A DNA stretch of 62,140 nucleotides from Flavobacteriales bacterium (GTDB lineage Bacteria > Bacteroidota > Bacteroidia > Flavobacteriales_F > PHOS-HE28): assembly GCA_016713865.1 (NCBI GenBank), contig JADJOG010000021.1, positions 1 to 62,140 of the forward strand. Reading direction: 5' to 3'. Shown piece after piece: positions 27,033-34,897 of the stretch; position 1 is the first letter of the stretch, and each line of letters starts with the position of its first letter. The notes under the pieces are model-generated. The model was not told the DNA's origin. It saw only the letters and a program-made list of their open reading frames with translations, and ran no database searches. The translations under genes were made by a program, and so were the position numbers.

Positions 27033-27532
27033 GCACCGCAATTGCAGCTCCCGTTATTGACCGTCGCGTGGTTGACCTAGTTCACCTCCAGCGACTGTGC
27101 AACATCTGGCGCATGAAGGGCGACCGCATCGTATTCACCAACGGCTGCTTTGACATCCTGCACCGCGGGCATGTGGAGTACCTGCAGGAAGCCGCAGCGC
27201 TCGGCGACCGGCTCGTGATCGGCGTGAACAGCGATGCCAGCGTGCGCCGCCAAGGCAAAGGCCCCGAGCGCCCATTGAATGATGAGCAGAGCCGCGCCAA
27301 GGTGCTTGCTGCTTTGCGGCTGGTCGATGCCGTGATCATCTTCGATGAGGACACGCCGCTTGATCTGATCAAGGCCATCACCCCCGATGTGCTCGCCAAG
27401 GGCGGCGACTGGACCGAGGACCGGATCGTGGGCGCGGACGTGGTGAAAGCCGCCGGTGGCGAGGCGCGTAGCCTGAAGCTCGTGGAGGGCTTCTCCACCA
27501 CTTCGCTGGTGGAACGCATCCGCCGTGGCTAA
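27029..27532 (+). CDS. rfaE2: D-glycero-beta-D-manno-heptose 1-phosphate adenylyltransferase (RfaE domain 2)
   Basis: This 167-residue nucleotidyltransferase starts at ATG 27029, overlapping the previous stop. It has FTNGCFDILHRGHVEYL with the HxGH motif, VIGVNSDASVRRQGKGPERPLN, and the late IVEGFSTTS-like signature (here LVEGFSTTSLVERI). It matches the second domain of HldE and makes ADP-heptose for the LPS inner core. The kinase domain is not fused and is not in the window. Its stop overlaps the radA start by 8 bases. Confidence 0.9.
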   Translation: MSTAIAAPVIDRRVVDLVHLQRLCNIWRMKGDRIVFTNGCFDILHRGHVEYLQEAAALGDRLVIGVNSDASVRRQGKGPERPLNDEQSRAKVLAALRLVDAVIIFDEDTPLDLIKAITPDVLAKGGDWTEDRIVGADVVKAAGGEARSLKLVEGFSTTSLVERIRRG

Positions 27533-28904
27533 GGTCCGCTCCCACTTCGTTTGCCAGAGCTGCGGCGCTAGCCACACGCAATGGCTTGGCCAATGCAGCC
27601 AATGCAAGCAATGGAACACCTTGGTTGACGAAGTGCTCGACCGCGTGGAAGAGAAGCGCGGCTCGCCAGCGAGCGTGAAGAGCCGCCAGCCCAAGCCCAT
27701 CGCCATCGATGAGATTCCCGCGCAGGATGGGCCGCGCACACCGCTAAGCGATCATGAACTCTCGCGTGTGCTGGGCGGAGGCATCGTGCCCGGCAGCATC
27801 ACGCTCATCGGCGGCGAGCCGGGCATCGGTAAAAGCACCTTGCTGCTGCAAACGGCACTGCGCAATCCGCATCTGCGCGTGCTCTATGTCTCAGGCGAAG
27901 AGAGCGAGCACCAGGTGAAGATGCGCGCCGAGCGACTCAACCAGGAGTATGGCGCCGCAAGCACGAGCGCCAACTGCTACGTGCTTACCGAGACCAACAC
28001 GCAGAGCATCTTCAAGCACATCGAAGCCTTGAAGCCCGGCTTGGTTGTAATTGATAGCATACAAACGCTGCACACCGCTGCGCTCGATGCCAGCCCCGGC
28101 AGCGTGGGCCAGGTGCGCGAGTGCGCCGCCGAGCTCATGCGTTTCGCGAAAGCCACCGGCACGCCCATGGTGCTCATCGGCCACATCACCAAGGATGGCT
28201 TCATCGCAGGTCCGAAAGTGCTCGAGCACATGGTGGATTGCGTGCTGCAATTCGAGGGCGACCGCGACCATGCCTATCGTTTGCTGCGCCCGTTGAAGAA
28301 CCGCTTCGGCAGCACCAACGAACTGGGCATCTACGAGATGCGCGGCACTGGCTTGGCGCCCGTCGATGATCCCAGCCAAGTGCTCCTCGGCAATCGCACG
28401 GAACGACCGAGCGGCGTGGTGGTGGCGGCAACGCTCGAGGGGCAGCGCCCCTTGCTCATCGAAGTGCAGGCGCTCGTGAGCAGCGCCGTGTACGGCACGC
28501 CGCAGCGCAGCAGCACCGGTTTCGACCTGCGCCGTTTGAACATGCTGCTTGCCGTGCTGGAGAAACGCTGCGGCTTCCGCTTGGGCGCGAAGGATGTCTT
28601 CCTCAATCTCGCCGGCGGCTTCCGTGTTGAAGAACCCGCGATCGATCTGGCCGTGGTGTGCGCCGTGCTCAGCAGCAACGCCGACATCGCTGTGCCCATG
28701 GATTGCTGCTTCGCTGGCGAAGTGGGCCTCACCGGTGAGGTGCGTCCTGTTACGCGTGCCGACCAGCGCGTGGCAGAGGCGGCCAAGCTCGGCTTCGTAC
28801 GGATCTTCGTTGCGCAAGGCACCAAGGGCATGGCGCCGGTGAAGGGCATCGAGGTAATCCATGTCGCACGCGTTGAGCAGGTGCTCGCGCATCTGTTCGG
28901 GTAA
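27525..28904 (+). CDS. radA: DNA repair protein RadA
   Basis: The 459-residue product has the N-terminal C4 zinc finger (CQSCGASHTQWLGQCSQC), Walker A GGEPGIGKSTLLLQ, the RadA-specific KNRFGSTNELG motif near residue 260, and a C-terminal Lon-like domain (DLAVVCAVLSS, GEVGLTGEVR). RadA is a branch-migration helicase that assists recombination and repair. The frame is complete. The first codons overlap the heptose gene, so it sits at the end of the panC-panD-flippase-rfaE2 series. Confidence 0.95.
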   Translation: MAKVRSHFVCQSCGASHTQWLGQCSQCKQWNTLVDEVLDRVEEKRGSPASVKSRQPKPIAIDEIPAQDGPRTPLSDHELSRVLGGGIVPGSITLIGGEPGIGKSTLLLQTALRNPHLRVLYVSGEESEHQVKMRAERLNQEYGAASTSANCYVLTETNTQSIFKHIEALKPGLVVIDSIQTLHTAALDASPGSVGQVRECAAELMRFAKATGTPMVLIGHITKDGFIAGPKVLEHMVDCVLQFEGDRDHAYRLLRPLKNRFGSTNELGIYEMRGTGLAPVDDPSQVLLGNRTERPSGVVVAATLEGQRPLLIEVQALVSSAVYGTPQRSSTGFDLRRLNMLLAVLEKRCGFRLGAKDVFLNLAGGFRVEEPAIDLAVVCAVLSSNADIAVPMDCCFAGEVGLTGEVRPVTRADQRVAEAAKLGFVRIFVAQGTKGMAPVKGIEVIHVARVEQVLAHLFG

Positions 28905-29026
28905 AATCATTCTCGGCAGCCAACCCTTTCCGCAGGTCTCCGTCATGGGCGCGTTGTGGTTGCTCGGGCAAGGGAGCGGGCCATGAAGAACCAAGGAACA
29001 GGAAGAGCGAATCGCATGGGAAAACG

Positions 29027-29434
29027 ATGAACGAAACTGATTCCTGGGACACCCCGCATTGCACATTCACACGCATCGCACCGCGTATGCTGGCGCAACG
29101 CTTCAAGCCCACGATGCGCTTTCTTCAGGAGGCGCTCGATGAGGTCGCACGGCTCAGGGACCGCATCATCGGCGACGAAGACCTCCATGCCCTGATGGTG
29201 GTCATACCAGAAGGAATTCCCGTGAATGCGGATGCCACGAACGTTGATCATTTCACGGGCGAACGCCAGAAGCGTCGCATCATGGCTTTAGCACTTGTCG
29301 CAGACGACCCGACCATGCGCAGCGTCAGCAAATTCTACCTGCAGTGGTTCCCTCAGGCTTTCCCGGCCGCAGTGCTCGACGATGAGCGCGAAGCCCTGGC
29401 TTGGCTCGAGCAGCAGTTGGCTCAAGCGCCTTGA
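29027..29434 (+). CDS. STAS/SEC14-like small protein (DUF7793-type), paralog 1
   Basis: The 135-residue protein has no signal peptide or membrane segment. Its second half (ALMVVIPEGIPV, DHFTGERQKRRIMALALV, KFYLQWFPQAFPAAVLDDEREALAWLEQQL) matches small Bacteroidota proteins with a SpoIIAA/STAS-like fold. The product of the gene at 47083 is a clear paralog, sharing IPEGI, DHF.xER, ALAVV, FP.xFPA.V and E..A..WL. The function is unknown; anti-sigma or regulatory roles are only suggested by the fold. It precedes a LuxR-type response regulator on the same strand. Confidence 0.6.
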   Translation: MNETDSWDTPHCTFTRIAPRMLAQRFKPTMRFLQEALDEVARLRDRIIGDEDLHALMVVIPEGIPVNADATNVDHFTGERQKRRIMALALVADDPTMRSVSKFYLQWFPQAFPAAVLDDEREALAWLEQQLAQAP

Positions 29435-29450
29435 GAACGCACGTGGCAAA

Positions 29451-29462
29451 TAACTTCGGGCC
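29451..29462 (+). promoter_or_regulatory. Promoter directly abutting the response-regulator start
   Basis: TAACTTCGGGCC ends one base before the GTG start at 29463. A TTG at 29431 lies 20 bases upstream in the -33 position. The geometry predicts transcription starting at or within the start codon, a leaderless mRNA. Confidence 0.55.
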
Positions 29463-30107
29463 GTGCCGAAGACCACCCGAATCCTGATCGCCGATCCGCT
29501 GGAGCTGATCGCCGAAGGCGTACGTGCCTGGCTGAGCGACGAAAGGGATCTTCGCCCGATTGACCACGTAAGCACAGGAAAGCAGCTCATCGAAAGGCTG
29601 AATGAAGCGCAACCCGATCTGGTACTGCTGGAGGTTTCGCTGCCGGAGATGGATGGAATAGACACCATGCGCGCCGTTCGCAAGGCGCATCCAGAGCTGC
29701 GCGTGCTCGCCTTCAGCGCGCTCACCGACATCGAGTACGTGAACAGCATGCTCATCGAAGGCGCGTGCGGCTACCTTGTGAAGGGCGGACCTAAAGAAGA
29801 GTTGATCATGGCCGTACGGGCAGCGGTTGCTGATGAGCGCTACCTGAGCCCAGCCGCGCAAGAGAGCATCGCACGTGGCTACAAGTACACCGAGAAAAGG
29901 CCCGACGGCGAATATGTCGGCCTCACACAGCGCGAGCGGGAGATTATCAGGCTGATCGCATTGGAGCGCACCAACGGTGAGATCGGTGCCGCGCTCTTCA
30001 TCAGCGAGGATACCGTGAAGAGCCACCGCAAGCGATTGATGACGAAGCTTAATGTGCGCAGCACCGCCGGACTTGTGAAGTACGCGCTGGACCGGCGCTG
30101 GGCCTAA
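29463..30107 (+). CDS. NarL/LuxR-family response regulator with altered phosphoacceptor site
   Basis: The start is GTG 29463, placed directly after the promoter. Residues 1-120 form a receiver domain (ILIADPLELI, DLVLLEVSLPEMDG, AFSALTD, YLVKGG) and residues 150-214 a LuxR helix-turn-helix (LTQREREIIRLIA, EDTVKSHRKRLMTKLNVRS). In the receiver, the phosphoacceptor Asp normally found in LxDxxMPxMDG is Glu (LLEVSLP), and the acidic pair that holds Mg is Asp-Pro instead of Asp-Asp. The Thr/Ser and Lys switch residues are kept. A Glu can mimic phospho-Asp, so the protein may act without a kinase. No histidine kinase is adjacent. It converges with the dehydrogenase gene, 7 bases apart. Confidence 0.9.
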   Translation: MPKTTRILIADPLELIAEGVRAWLSDERDLRPIDHVSTGKQLIERLNEAQPDLVLLEVSLPEMDGIDTMRAVRKAHPELRVLAFSALTDIEYVNSMLIEGACGYLVKGGPKEELIMAVRAAVADERYLSPAAQESIARGYKYTEKRPDGEYVGLTQREREIIRLIALERTNGEIGAALFISEDTVKSHRKRLMTKLNVRSTAGLVKYALDRRWA

Positions 30108-30114
30108 GCCCGCA

Positions 30115-31326
30115 TCACTTGAATGCCGACAAGCCCGTCACCTCTGCACCCGTGATCAGCAGGTGGATGTCGTGCGTGCCCTCGTAGGTCACCACGCTCT
30201 CGAGGTTCATCATGTGGCGCATGATGGGGTACTCGTTGGTGATGCCCATGCCGCCCAGCATCTGCCGCGCCTCGCGCGCCACGGTGAGCGCCAGGTGAAC
30301 GTTGTTGCGCTTCGCCATGCTGATCTGCTGCGTGGTGGCTCGGCCCTCGCTGCGCAGTACGCCCAAGCGCCACGTGAGCAATTGCGCCTTGGTGATCTCG
30401 GTGATCATCTCGGCGAGCTTCTTCTGCGTGAGTTGGAATGCACCGATCGGCTTGCCGAATTGGATACGCTGCTTGCTGTAGCGCAGCGCCGTGTCGTAGC
30501 ACTCCATGGCCACGCCGAGCGTTCCCCAAGCGATGCCGTAACGCGCGCTGTCAAGGCAGCCCATGGGCGCGCCGAGTCCGCTCTTGTTGGGCAGCAGGTT
30601 GGCCTTGGGCACTTTCACGTTATCGAACACGAGCTCGCCGGTGGGGCTGGCGCGAAGGCTGAGCTTGCCATGTGTGGTGGGCGTGGTGAAGCCTTCCATG
30701 CCGCGCTCCACGATGAGGCCATGGATGCGCCCCTCGGTGTTCTCGGCCTTCGCCCACACGATGGCGAGGTCGGCGAAAGGCGCGTTGCTGATCCACATTT
30801 TGGCGCCGTTCAGCACGCAGTGATCACCGGCATCCTTGAAGGTCGTGACCATGCCGCTGGGGTTGCTGCCGAAGTCGGGTTCGGTGAGGCCGAAGCAGCC
30901 GATCTTCTTGCCCTGCACCATGTCGGGCAGCCACTTCTTCTTCTGCTCTTCGCTGCCGTATTTCCAGATGGGGTACATGGCCAATGAGCCTTGCACGCTG
31001 CACAGGCTGCGCAGGCCGCTATCGCACCGCTCAATCTCCTGCATGATGAGGCCGTAGCTGATCTGATCCAGGCCGGGGCCGCCGTATTCTTCCGGCACGA
31101 AGGGCCCGAAAGCGCCGATCTCCGCTAGGCCGGGAATAATGTCTTTGCTGAACTCAGCCTTCTCGAAGCGCTCCTCAATGATGGGCTTGAGGTGCGTGCT
31201 CACGTGCTTCCGCGCCGTGTCACGTATCAGCTTCTGCTCCTCGGTGAGCAGTTCATCAACCAAGTAGTGATCGTGGCTCTGGAACAGGTCGGTGGCGGTG
31301 CGCTTCTCGGTTGCGGTAGTGCTCAT
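30115..31326 (-). CDS. Acyl-CoA dehydrogenase, glutaryl-CoA dehydrogenase-like
   Basis: The ATG at 31326 gives 403 residues. FAD and substrate motifs are clear: CFGLTEPDFGSNPSG, the substrate-side YGIAWGTLGVAMEC, QLTQKKLAEM, and LGGMGITNEYPIMRH. The catalytic Glu lies in VTYEGTHDIH, followed by LLITGAEVTG, the form seen in glutaryl-CoA dehydrogenases. These oxidise and decarboxylate glutaryl-CoA to crotonyl-CoA in lysine and tryptophan breakdown. The exact substrate cannot be proven from sequence. The open frame upstream of 31326 is an antisense shadow of the DUF4271 gene and is excluded. Confidence 0.88.
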   Translation of the reverse strand: MSTTATEKRTATDLFQSHDHYLVDELLTEEQKLIRDTARKHVSTHLKPIIEERFEKAEFSKDIIPGLAEIGAFGPFVPEEYGGPGLDQISYGLIMQEIERCDSGLRSLCSVQGSLAMYPIWKYGSEEQKKKWLPDMVQGKKIGCFGLTEPDFGSNPSGMVTTFKDAGDHCVLNGAKMWISNAPFADLAIVWAKAENTEGRIHGLIVERGMEGFTTPTTHGKLSLRASPTGELVFDNVKVPKANLLPNKSGLGAPMGCLDSARYGIAWGTLGVAMECYDTALRYSKQRIQFGKPIGAFQLTQKKLAEMITEITKAQLLTWRLGVLRSEGRATTQQISMAKRNNVHLALTVAREARQMLGGMGITNEYPIMRHMMNLESVVTYEGTHDIHLLITGAEVTGLSAFK

Positions 31327-31391
31327 GTGCTTGATGGTCGACTGATTCGGGCGAGAAAGTAGCCTGCCGCATGGGCTGAGCATGGCGCCTC

Positions 31392-31399
31392 TACTTTCG
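31392..31399 (+). promoter_or_regulatory. -7-like element for the DUF4271-hemD genes
   Basis: TACTTTCG differs from TAnnTTTG at one position and is followed by CGCC. It lies 14 bases before ATG 31406, and supports that start over the ATG at 31382, which lies upstream of the promoter. Confidence 0.48.
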
Positions 31400-31405
31400 C
31401 GCCGC

Positions 31406-32080
31406 ATGGAAGGGATGCCGCGCGCCCTCGACCCTTTGGCCGCCGATTGGCTAACCGGCGTGCTCCTCAGTTGCTGCCTGGTGCTGGCTACGATCAACCT
31501 TGGCTCGCCTAAGAAATGGCGGGTGCTCCGCCAAGCCGCCTTCCGTCTTCGGCTGGGCCGGCAGATTCTCCGGGAGGAAGTCGAATCGAGTGGCCGCAAT
31601 CTGCTCGGCTTGCAGGCTGTGGCAGGCGTTTGCATCGCCTTGCTGCTCTGGCAGAGCGCCTTGTATTTCGGCTTGGCCGAACCGGGGCCGTTCATGAACG
31701 TGGCCCTAGGCGTAGGGCTTGTGCTCATCATCCAAGCCCTCCTGCTACGCACTATCGCATTGCTGGCTAGATCAGGTGATGCGCTGCGCGAATACCAATA
31801 CTCCGGAACCCTGCTCCATGCCGCAGCGGGCGTGGCCCTGTTGCCCTTGGTGTCGCTAGCGGCATACCAGCCAGCATGGCGTTTCGGCTTATTGGCTGCG
31901 GGCCTCCTGATTCTGGCTATTGCGCTTTGCTACCGCTGGTTGCGGGCATTGGTGATCAGCTGGGGCGAGGGCATTCCCGCCCGATATGTTTTCCTCTACA
32001 TTTGCGCCGCCGAAATCATGCCCTTGGCGCTGGCATTGAGCGCATTGCGGCAAGAGGCGCCCTCTCTCGAACCCCATTAA
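31406..32080 (+). CDS. DUF4271 membrane protein
   Basis: The product, about 224 residues from ATG 31406, has about six membrane helices and polar loops rich in Arg (KKWRVLRQAAFRLRLGRQILREE). It ends with RYVFLYICAAEIMPLALAL, a C-terminal segment typical of DUF4271. In Bacteroidota this gene is regularly followed by uroporphyrinogen-III synthase, as here, 11 bases downstream. Function is unknown. The ATG at 31382 is less likely because the promoter-like element lies between the two codons. Confidence 0.75.
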   Translation: MEGMPRALDPLAADWLTGVLLSCCLVLATINLGSPKKWRVLRQAAFRLRLGRQILREEVESSGRNLLGLQAVAGVCIALLLWQSALYFGLAEPGPFMNVALGVGLVLIIQALLLRTIALLARSGDALREYQYSGTLLHAAAGVALLPLVSLAAYQPAWRFGLLAAGLLILAIALCYRWLRALVISWGEGIPARYVFLYICAAEIMPLALALSALRQEAPSLEPH

Positions 32081-32091
32081 GTCGACCGGCC

Positions 32092-32841
32092 TTGAAGATC
32101 AAGACCATCCTGGTGTCGCAACCCGCGCCAACAGACGAGAAGTCGCCTTACCACGAACTGGCGCGCAAGTACAACCTGAAGATCGACTTCAGGCCCTTCA
32201 TCAAGGTGGAGGCGGTGCCCGGCCAGGATTTCCGGCAGGAGCGCATCAACATACTCGAGCATAGCGCGATCGTGCTCACGAGCAGGAATGCCGTGGACCA
32301 CTTCTTCCGCATGTGCAAGGAACTGCGCCTTACCGTGCCCGAATCGATGAAGTATTTCTGCGTGAGCGAGAGCGTGGCGTACTACGTGCAGAAATACATC
32401 GTGTACCGTAAGCGAAAGGTCTTCATCGGCAAGAGCACCTTCGCCGACCTGGTCGATGTGATCAAGAAGCACAAGGACGAGAAGTACCTGGTGCCTTGCA
32501 GCGACATCCAGAAGGCGGAGATCCCCGAGCTTCTCGACAAAGTGGGCGTGAAGTACACCAACGCGGTGTTCTACCGCACCGTGGCCAGCGACATGAGCGA
32601 CATCAAGGAGCTGAAGTACGACATGCTCGTGTTCTTCAGCCCTGGTGGCATCGAGAGCCTGCGGAAGAACTTCCCGAAATTCGACCAGAACGGCATCTTC
32701 ATCGCGGCATTCGGACCCACCACCGCGAAAGCCGTCGTTGACAATGGCTTGCGCTTGGATCTTCAGGCCCCCTTGCCCGAAGCACCGAGCATGACCGGTG
32801 CGATGGAGCTCTTCATCAAGCGCGAGGCGAAGAAGAAGTGA
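32092..32841 (+). CDS. hemD: Uroporphyrinogen-III synthase
   Basis: The start is TTG 32092, giving about 249 residues. The two-domain fold is recognised by ILVSQPAPTDEKSPYHELARKY, ILEHSAIVLTSRNAVDHFF and, in the second half, MLVFFSPGGIESLRKNFP and AAFGPTTAKAVVDNGL. The enzyme cyclises hydroxymethylbilane in haem synthesis. The order DUF4271-hemD-rnpA-yidD is typical for Bacteroidota. The frame is intact. No other haem gene is in the window. Confidence 0.86.
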   Translation: MKIKTILVSQPAPTDEKSPYHELARKYNLKIDFRPFIKVEAVPGQDFRQERINILEHSAIVLTSRNAVDHFFRMCKELRLTVPESMKYFCVSESVAYYVQKYIVYRKRKVFIGKSTFADLVDVIKKHKDEKYLVPCSDIQKAEIPELLDKVGVKYTNAVFYRTVASDMSDIKELKYDMLVFFSPGGIESLRKNFPKFDQNGIFIAAFGPTTAKAVVDNGLRLDLQAPLPEAPSMTGAMELFIKREAKKK

Positions 32842-32889
32842 TCACGGTCCGTAACCACGCGAACCGTTGGCGCCAAGGACCAGCCTGCC

Positions 32890-33279
32890 ATGCCTGAGCA
32901 GCGCAATACCTTTCCGAAGAGCGAGCGCCTATGCGGCAGCTTGCGCATTAAGGAGGTGGCCACTACCGGCAAGAGCATTCACGAGCCGCCCATACGCCTC
33001 ACCGGCAAGCTGATGCCGCTACCCACCGATGCGCCTGCGCAAGCCGCCTTCGCCGTGCCCAGCCGCAACCTCAAACGCGCCGTTGATCGCAACCGGATGA
33101 AACGCATTATGCGCGAAGCTTACCGCCTGCACAAGCACGCGCATTACGACCGTCTGCGCGCGGCGGGCCTTCAGTGCGCCTGGCTCTTCACATACCAAGG
33201 CAAGGCCCGGATCCCGTACGCAGAGGCGAGTGCCAGACTAACCCGTGCGCTCGAGCGTTGGATGCAACAGCATGTCTAA
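32890..33279 (+). CDS. rnpA: Ribonuclease P protein component
   Basis: The 129-residue basic protein has the RNR signature in RAVDRNRMKRIMREAYRLHK and an N-terminal FPKSERLCGS segment. It assists the RNase P RNA in maturing the 5' end of tRNAs. The last 8 bases overlap the yidD start, a coupling seen in many bacteria. Unlike the common arrangement, rpmH is not upstream; hemD is. Confidence 0.93.
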   Translation: MPEQRNTFPKSERLCGSLRIKEVATTGKSIHEPPIRLTGKLMPLPTDAPAQAAFAVPSRNLKRAVDRNRMKRIMREAYRLHKHAHYDRLRAAGLQCAWLFTYQGKARIPYAEASARLTRALERWMQQHV

Positions 33280-33520
33280 GGTGATCGCTTGGCCATTGAT
33301 CGTGTTGGTGCGCTTCTACCAGCTCGCGATCTCACCGTTGCTGCCCGGCGCCTGCCGTTACACGCCGAGCTGTTCGGAATACGGATTGCTCGCGCTCAAG
33401 CGCCACGGCGCATTCCACGGCGGCTGGCTCACCCTCAAGCGCTTTCTATCTTGTCACCCATGGGGCGGGCAAGGTTTCGACCCCGTACCCGAAGCACACG
33501 AGAAGCATGAACACGCGTAG
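33272..33520 (+). CDS. yidD: Membrane protein insertion efficiency factor YidD
   Basis: The 82-residue protein has FYQLAISPLLPGACRYTPSCSEYGLLALKRHG and SCHPWGGQGFDPVP, both diagnostic of YidD. It binds the inner face of the membrane and helps YidC-dependent insertion. The ATG at 33272 overlaps rnpA, and the stop overlaps the following peptidase start by 14 bases. Confidence 0.94.
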   Translation: MSKVIAWPLIVLVRFYQLAISPLLPGACRYTPSCSEYGLLALKRHGAFHGGWLTLKRFLSCHPWGGQGFDPVPEAHEKHEHA

Positions 33521-34884
33521 CAACACACATGCGCCGCGCTGGCGCGCCATCATCGCCGCCGTCGCCATCGCCACGGGCGGCGCATTCACGATCGCTGCTG
33601 GCGACAGCTACTTCGAGATCAGCAAGAACCTGGAGATCTTCACGGACCTCTACAAGGAGCTGAACATCTACTATGTGGATGACACGCAGCCGGGCAAACT
33701 GATGAAGACGGGGATCGATGCGATGCTCACCTCGCTCGATCCGTACACGCAGTACATCCCCGAGAGCGACATGGAGGATTATCGTTTCCAGACCACCGGG
33801 CAATACGGCGGAATCGGCGCGCTGATCAAGCGTAAGGACGATCGGATACTGGTGAGCGAGCCTTACGAGAACTATCCCGCCATGAAGGCCGGAATGCGCG
33901 CGGGCGATGAGATCGTGGAGGTGGATGGCCGCAAGGTGAGCGGATTGAACACCGACGAGGTGAGCAAGCTGCTCAAGGGCCAGAGCGGCACCACCGTGAA
34001 GATCCTGACCAAACGCGACGATGCTGCGATGACGCATGCGCTCACGCGCGAGGAGATCAAGATCCCCGATGTCCCCTACAAGGGCATCATCGACGCTGCT
34101 AATCAGGTCGGATACATCAAGCTGAACGCCTTCACGCAGACCGCCAGCTCCGATGTGCGCTCGGCCATGAAGGAACTGAAGCGTGCAGCAGACCAAGGAC
34201 CTCATCTACAACAGCAAGCTGAAGGTGACTGTGGCCAAATACTACATCCCCAGCGGCCGCTGCATCCAGAAGCTCGACTACGCGCACCGCGACAGCACGG
34301 GCAAGGCCACCGAAGTTGAAGAGCGCGCCATCACCGCGTTCAAGACCCGCAACGGCAGGTCGGTGTACGATGGCCGAGGAATCCTTCCCGATGTGGAAGT
34401 GATGGAGCCCGAACTCGCCAAGGTGGTGGGCGGCCTTTATCAAGAAGACCTCTTCTTCGACTTCGCCAATGCATACCGCAAACGGCACGAGAGCATCGGT
34501 GCTGCAGAGGAGTTCACGATCTCCGATGCGCTCTATGGCGAGTTCACCGAATTCGTGAAGGACAAACGCTTCGATTACGATACCGAGAGCATGGAGGCGC
34601 TAGAGGCGCTCGTGGCGAAGGCGAAGAAGGAACGCTATTACGATCACGCTCAAGCCCAGATCGAAGCGCTACGCAAAGAGCTCGCTCCGGACCGCAGCGA
34701 AGAGTTGGTCCGCTTCCGAACCGATATCGAGGAGGTGCTCAAGAGCGAGATCGTGTCGCGCTACCACTTCCAGACCGGTCGCGCGAAGGCCGCCTTTGAA
34801 AACCGACCGTACGTGCGCCGAGCTGTCGAGGTGTTCGCGAAGAACGAAGGTCCCGCCATCCTCGCCGGCACAGCGCGCAAGTAG
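33507..34884 (+). pseudogene. S41-family peptidase lacking its catalytic core
   Basis: The first 228 residues read as a C-terminal processing peptidase: signal/anchor (IIAAVAIATGGAFTIAAG), YYVDDTQPGKLMKTGIDAMLTSLDPYT, and a PDZ domain ending near GLNTDEVSKLLKG, then VGYIKLNAFTQTASSDVRSAMKELK. At about 34180 the frame jumps to VQQTKDLIYNSKLKVTVAKYYIPSGRCIQ, which normally follows the catalytic Lys. The roughly 110 residues between, with the substrate-binding LDLRGNGGG, catalytic GSASASEI and GKG, are missing, and the join is out of frame. The product cannot be an active protease as written. A deletion in the cell or a collapsed assembly could explain this. Confidence 0.85.
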
Positions 34885-34897
34885 GCCGCACCTGAGC

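Noticed and set aside
27891..29066. Minus-strand open frame of 391 codons
   Set aside because: It is an antisense shadow of radA, which has all its motifs on the plus strand.
30163..30987. Plus-strand open frame of 274 codons
   Set aside because: It is opposite the acyl-CoA dehydrogenase gene; no domain or promoter supports it.
31327..31752. N-terminal extension of the acyl-CoA dehydrogenase
   Set aside because: It is antisense to DUF4271 and unlike any dehydrogenase N terminus. ATG 31326 gives the normal length.
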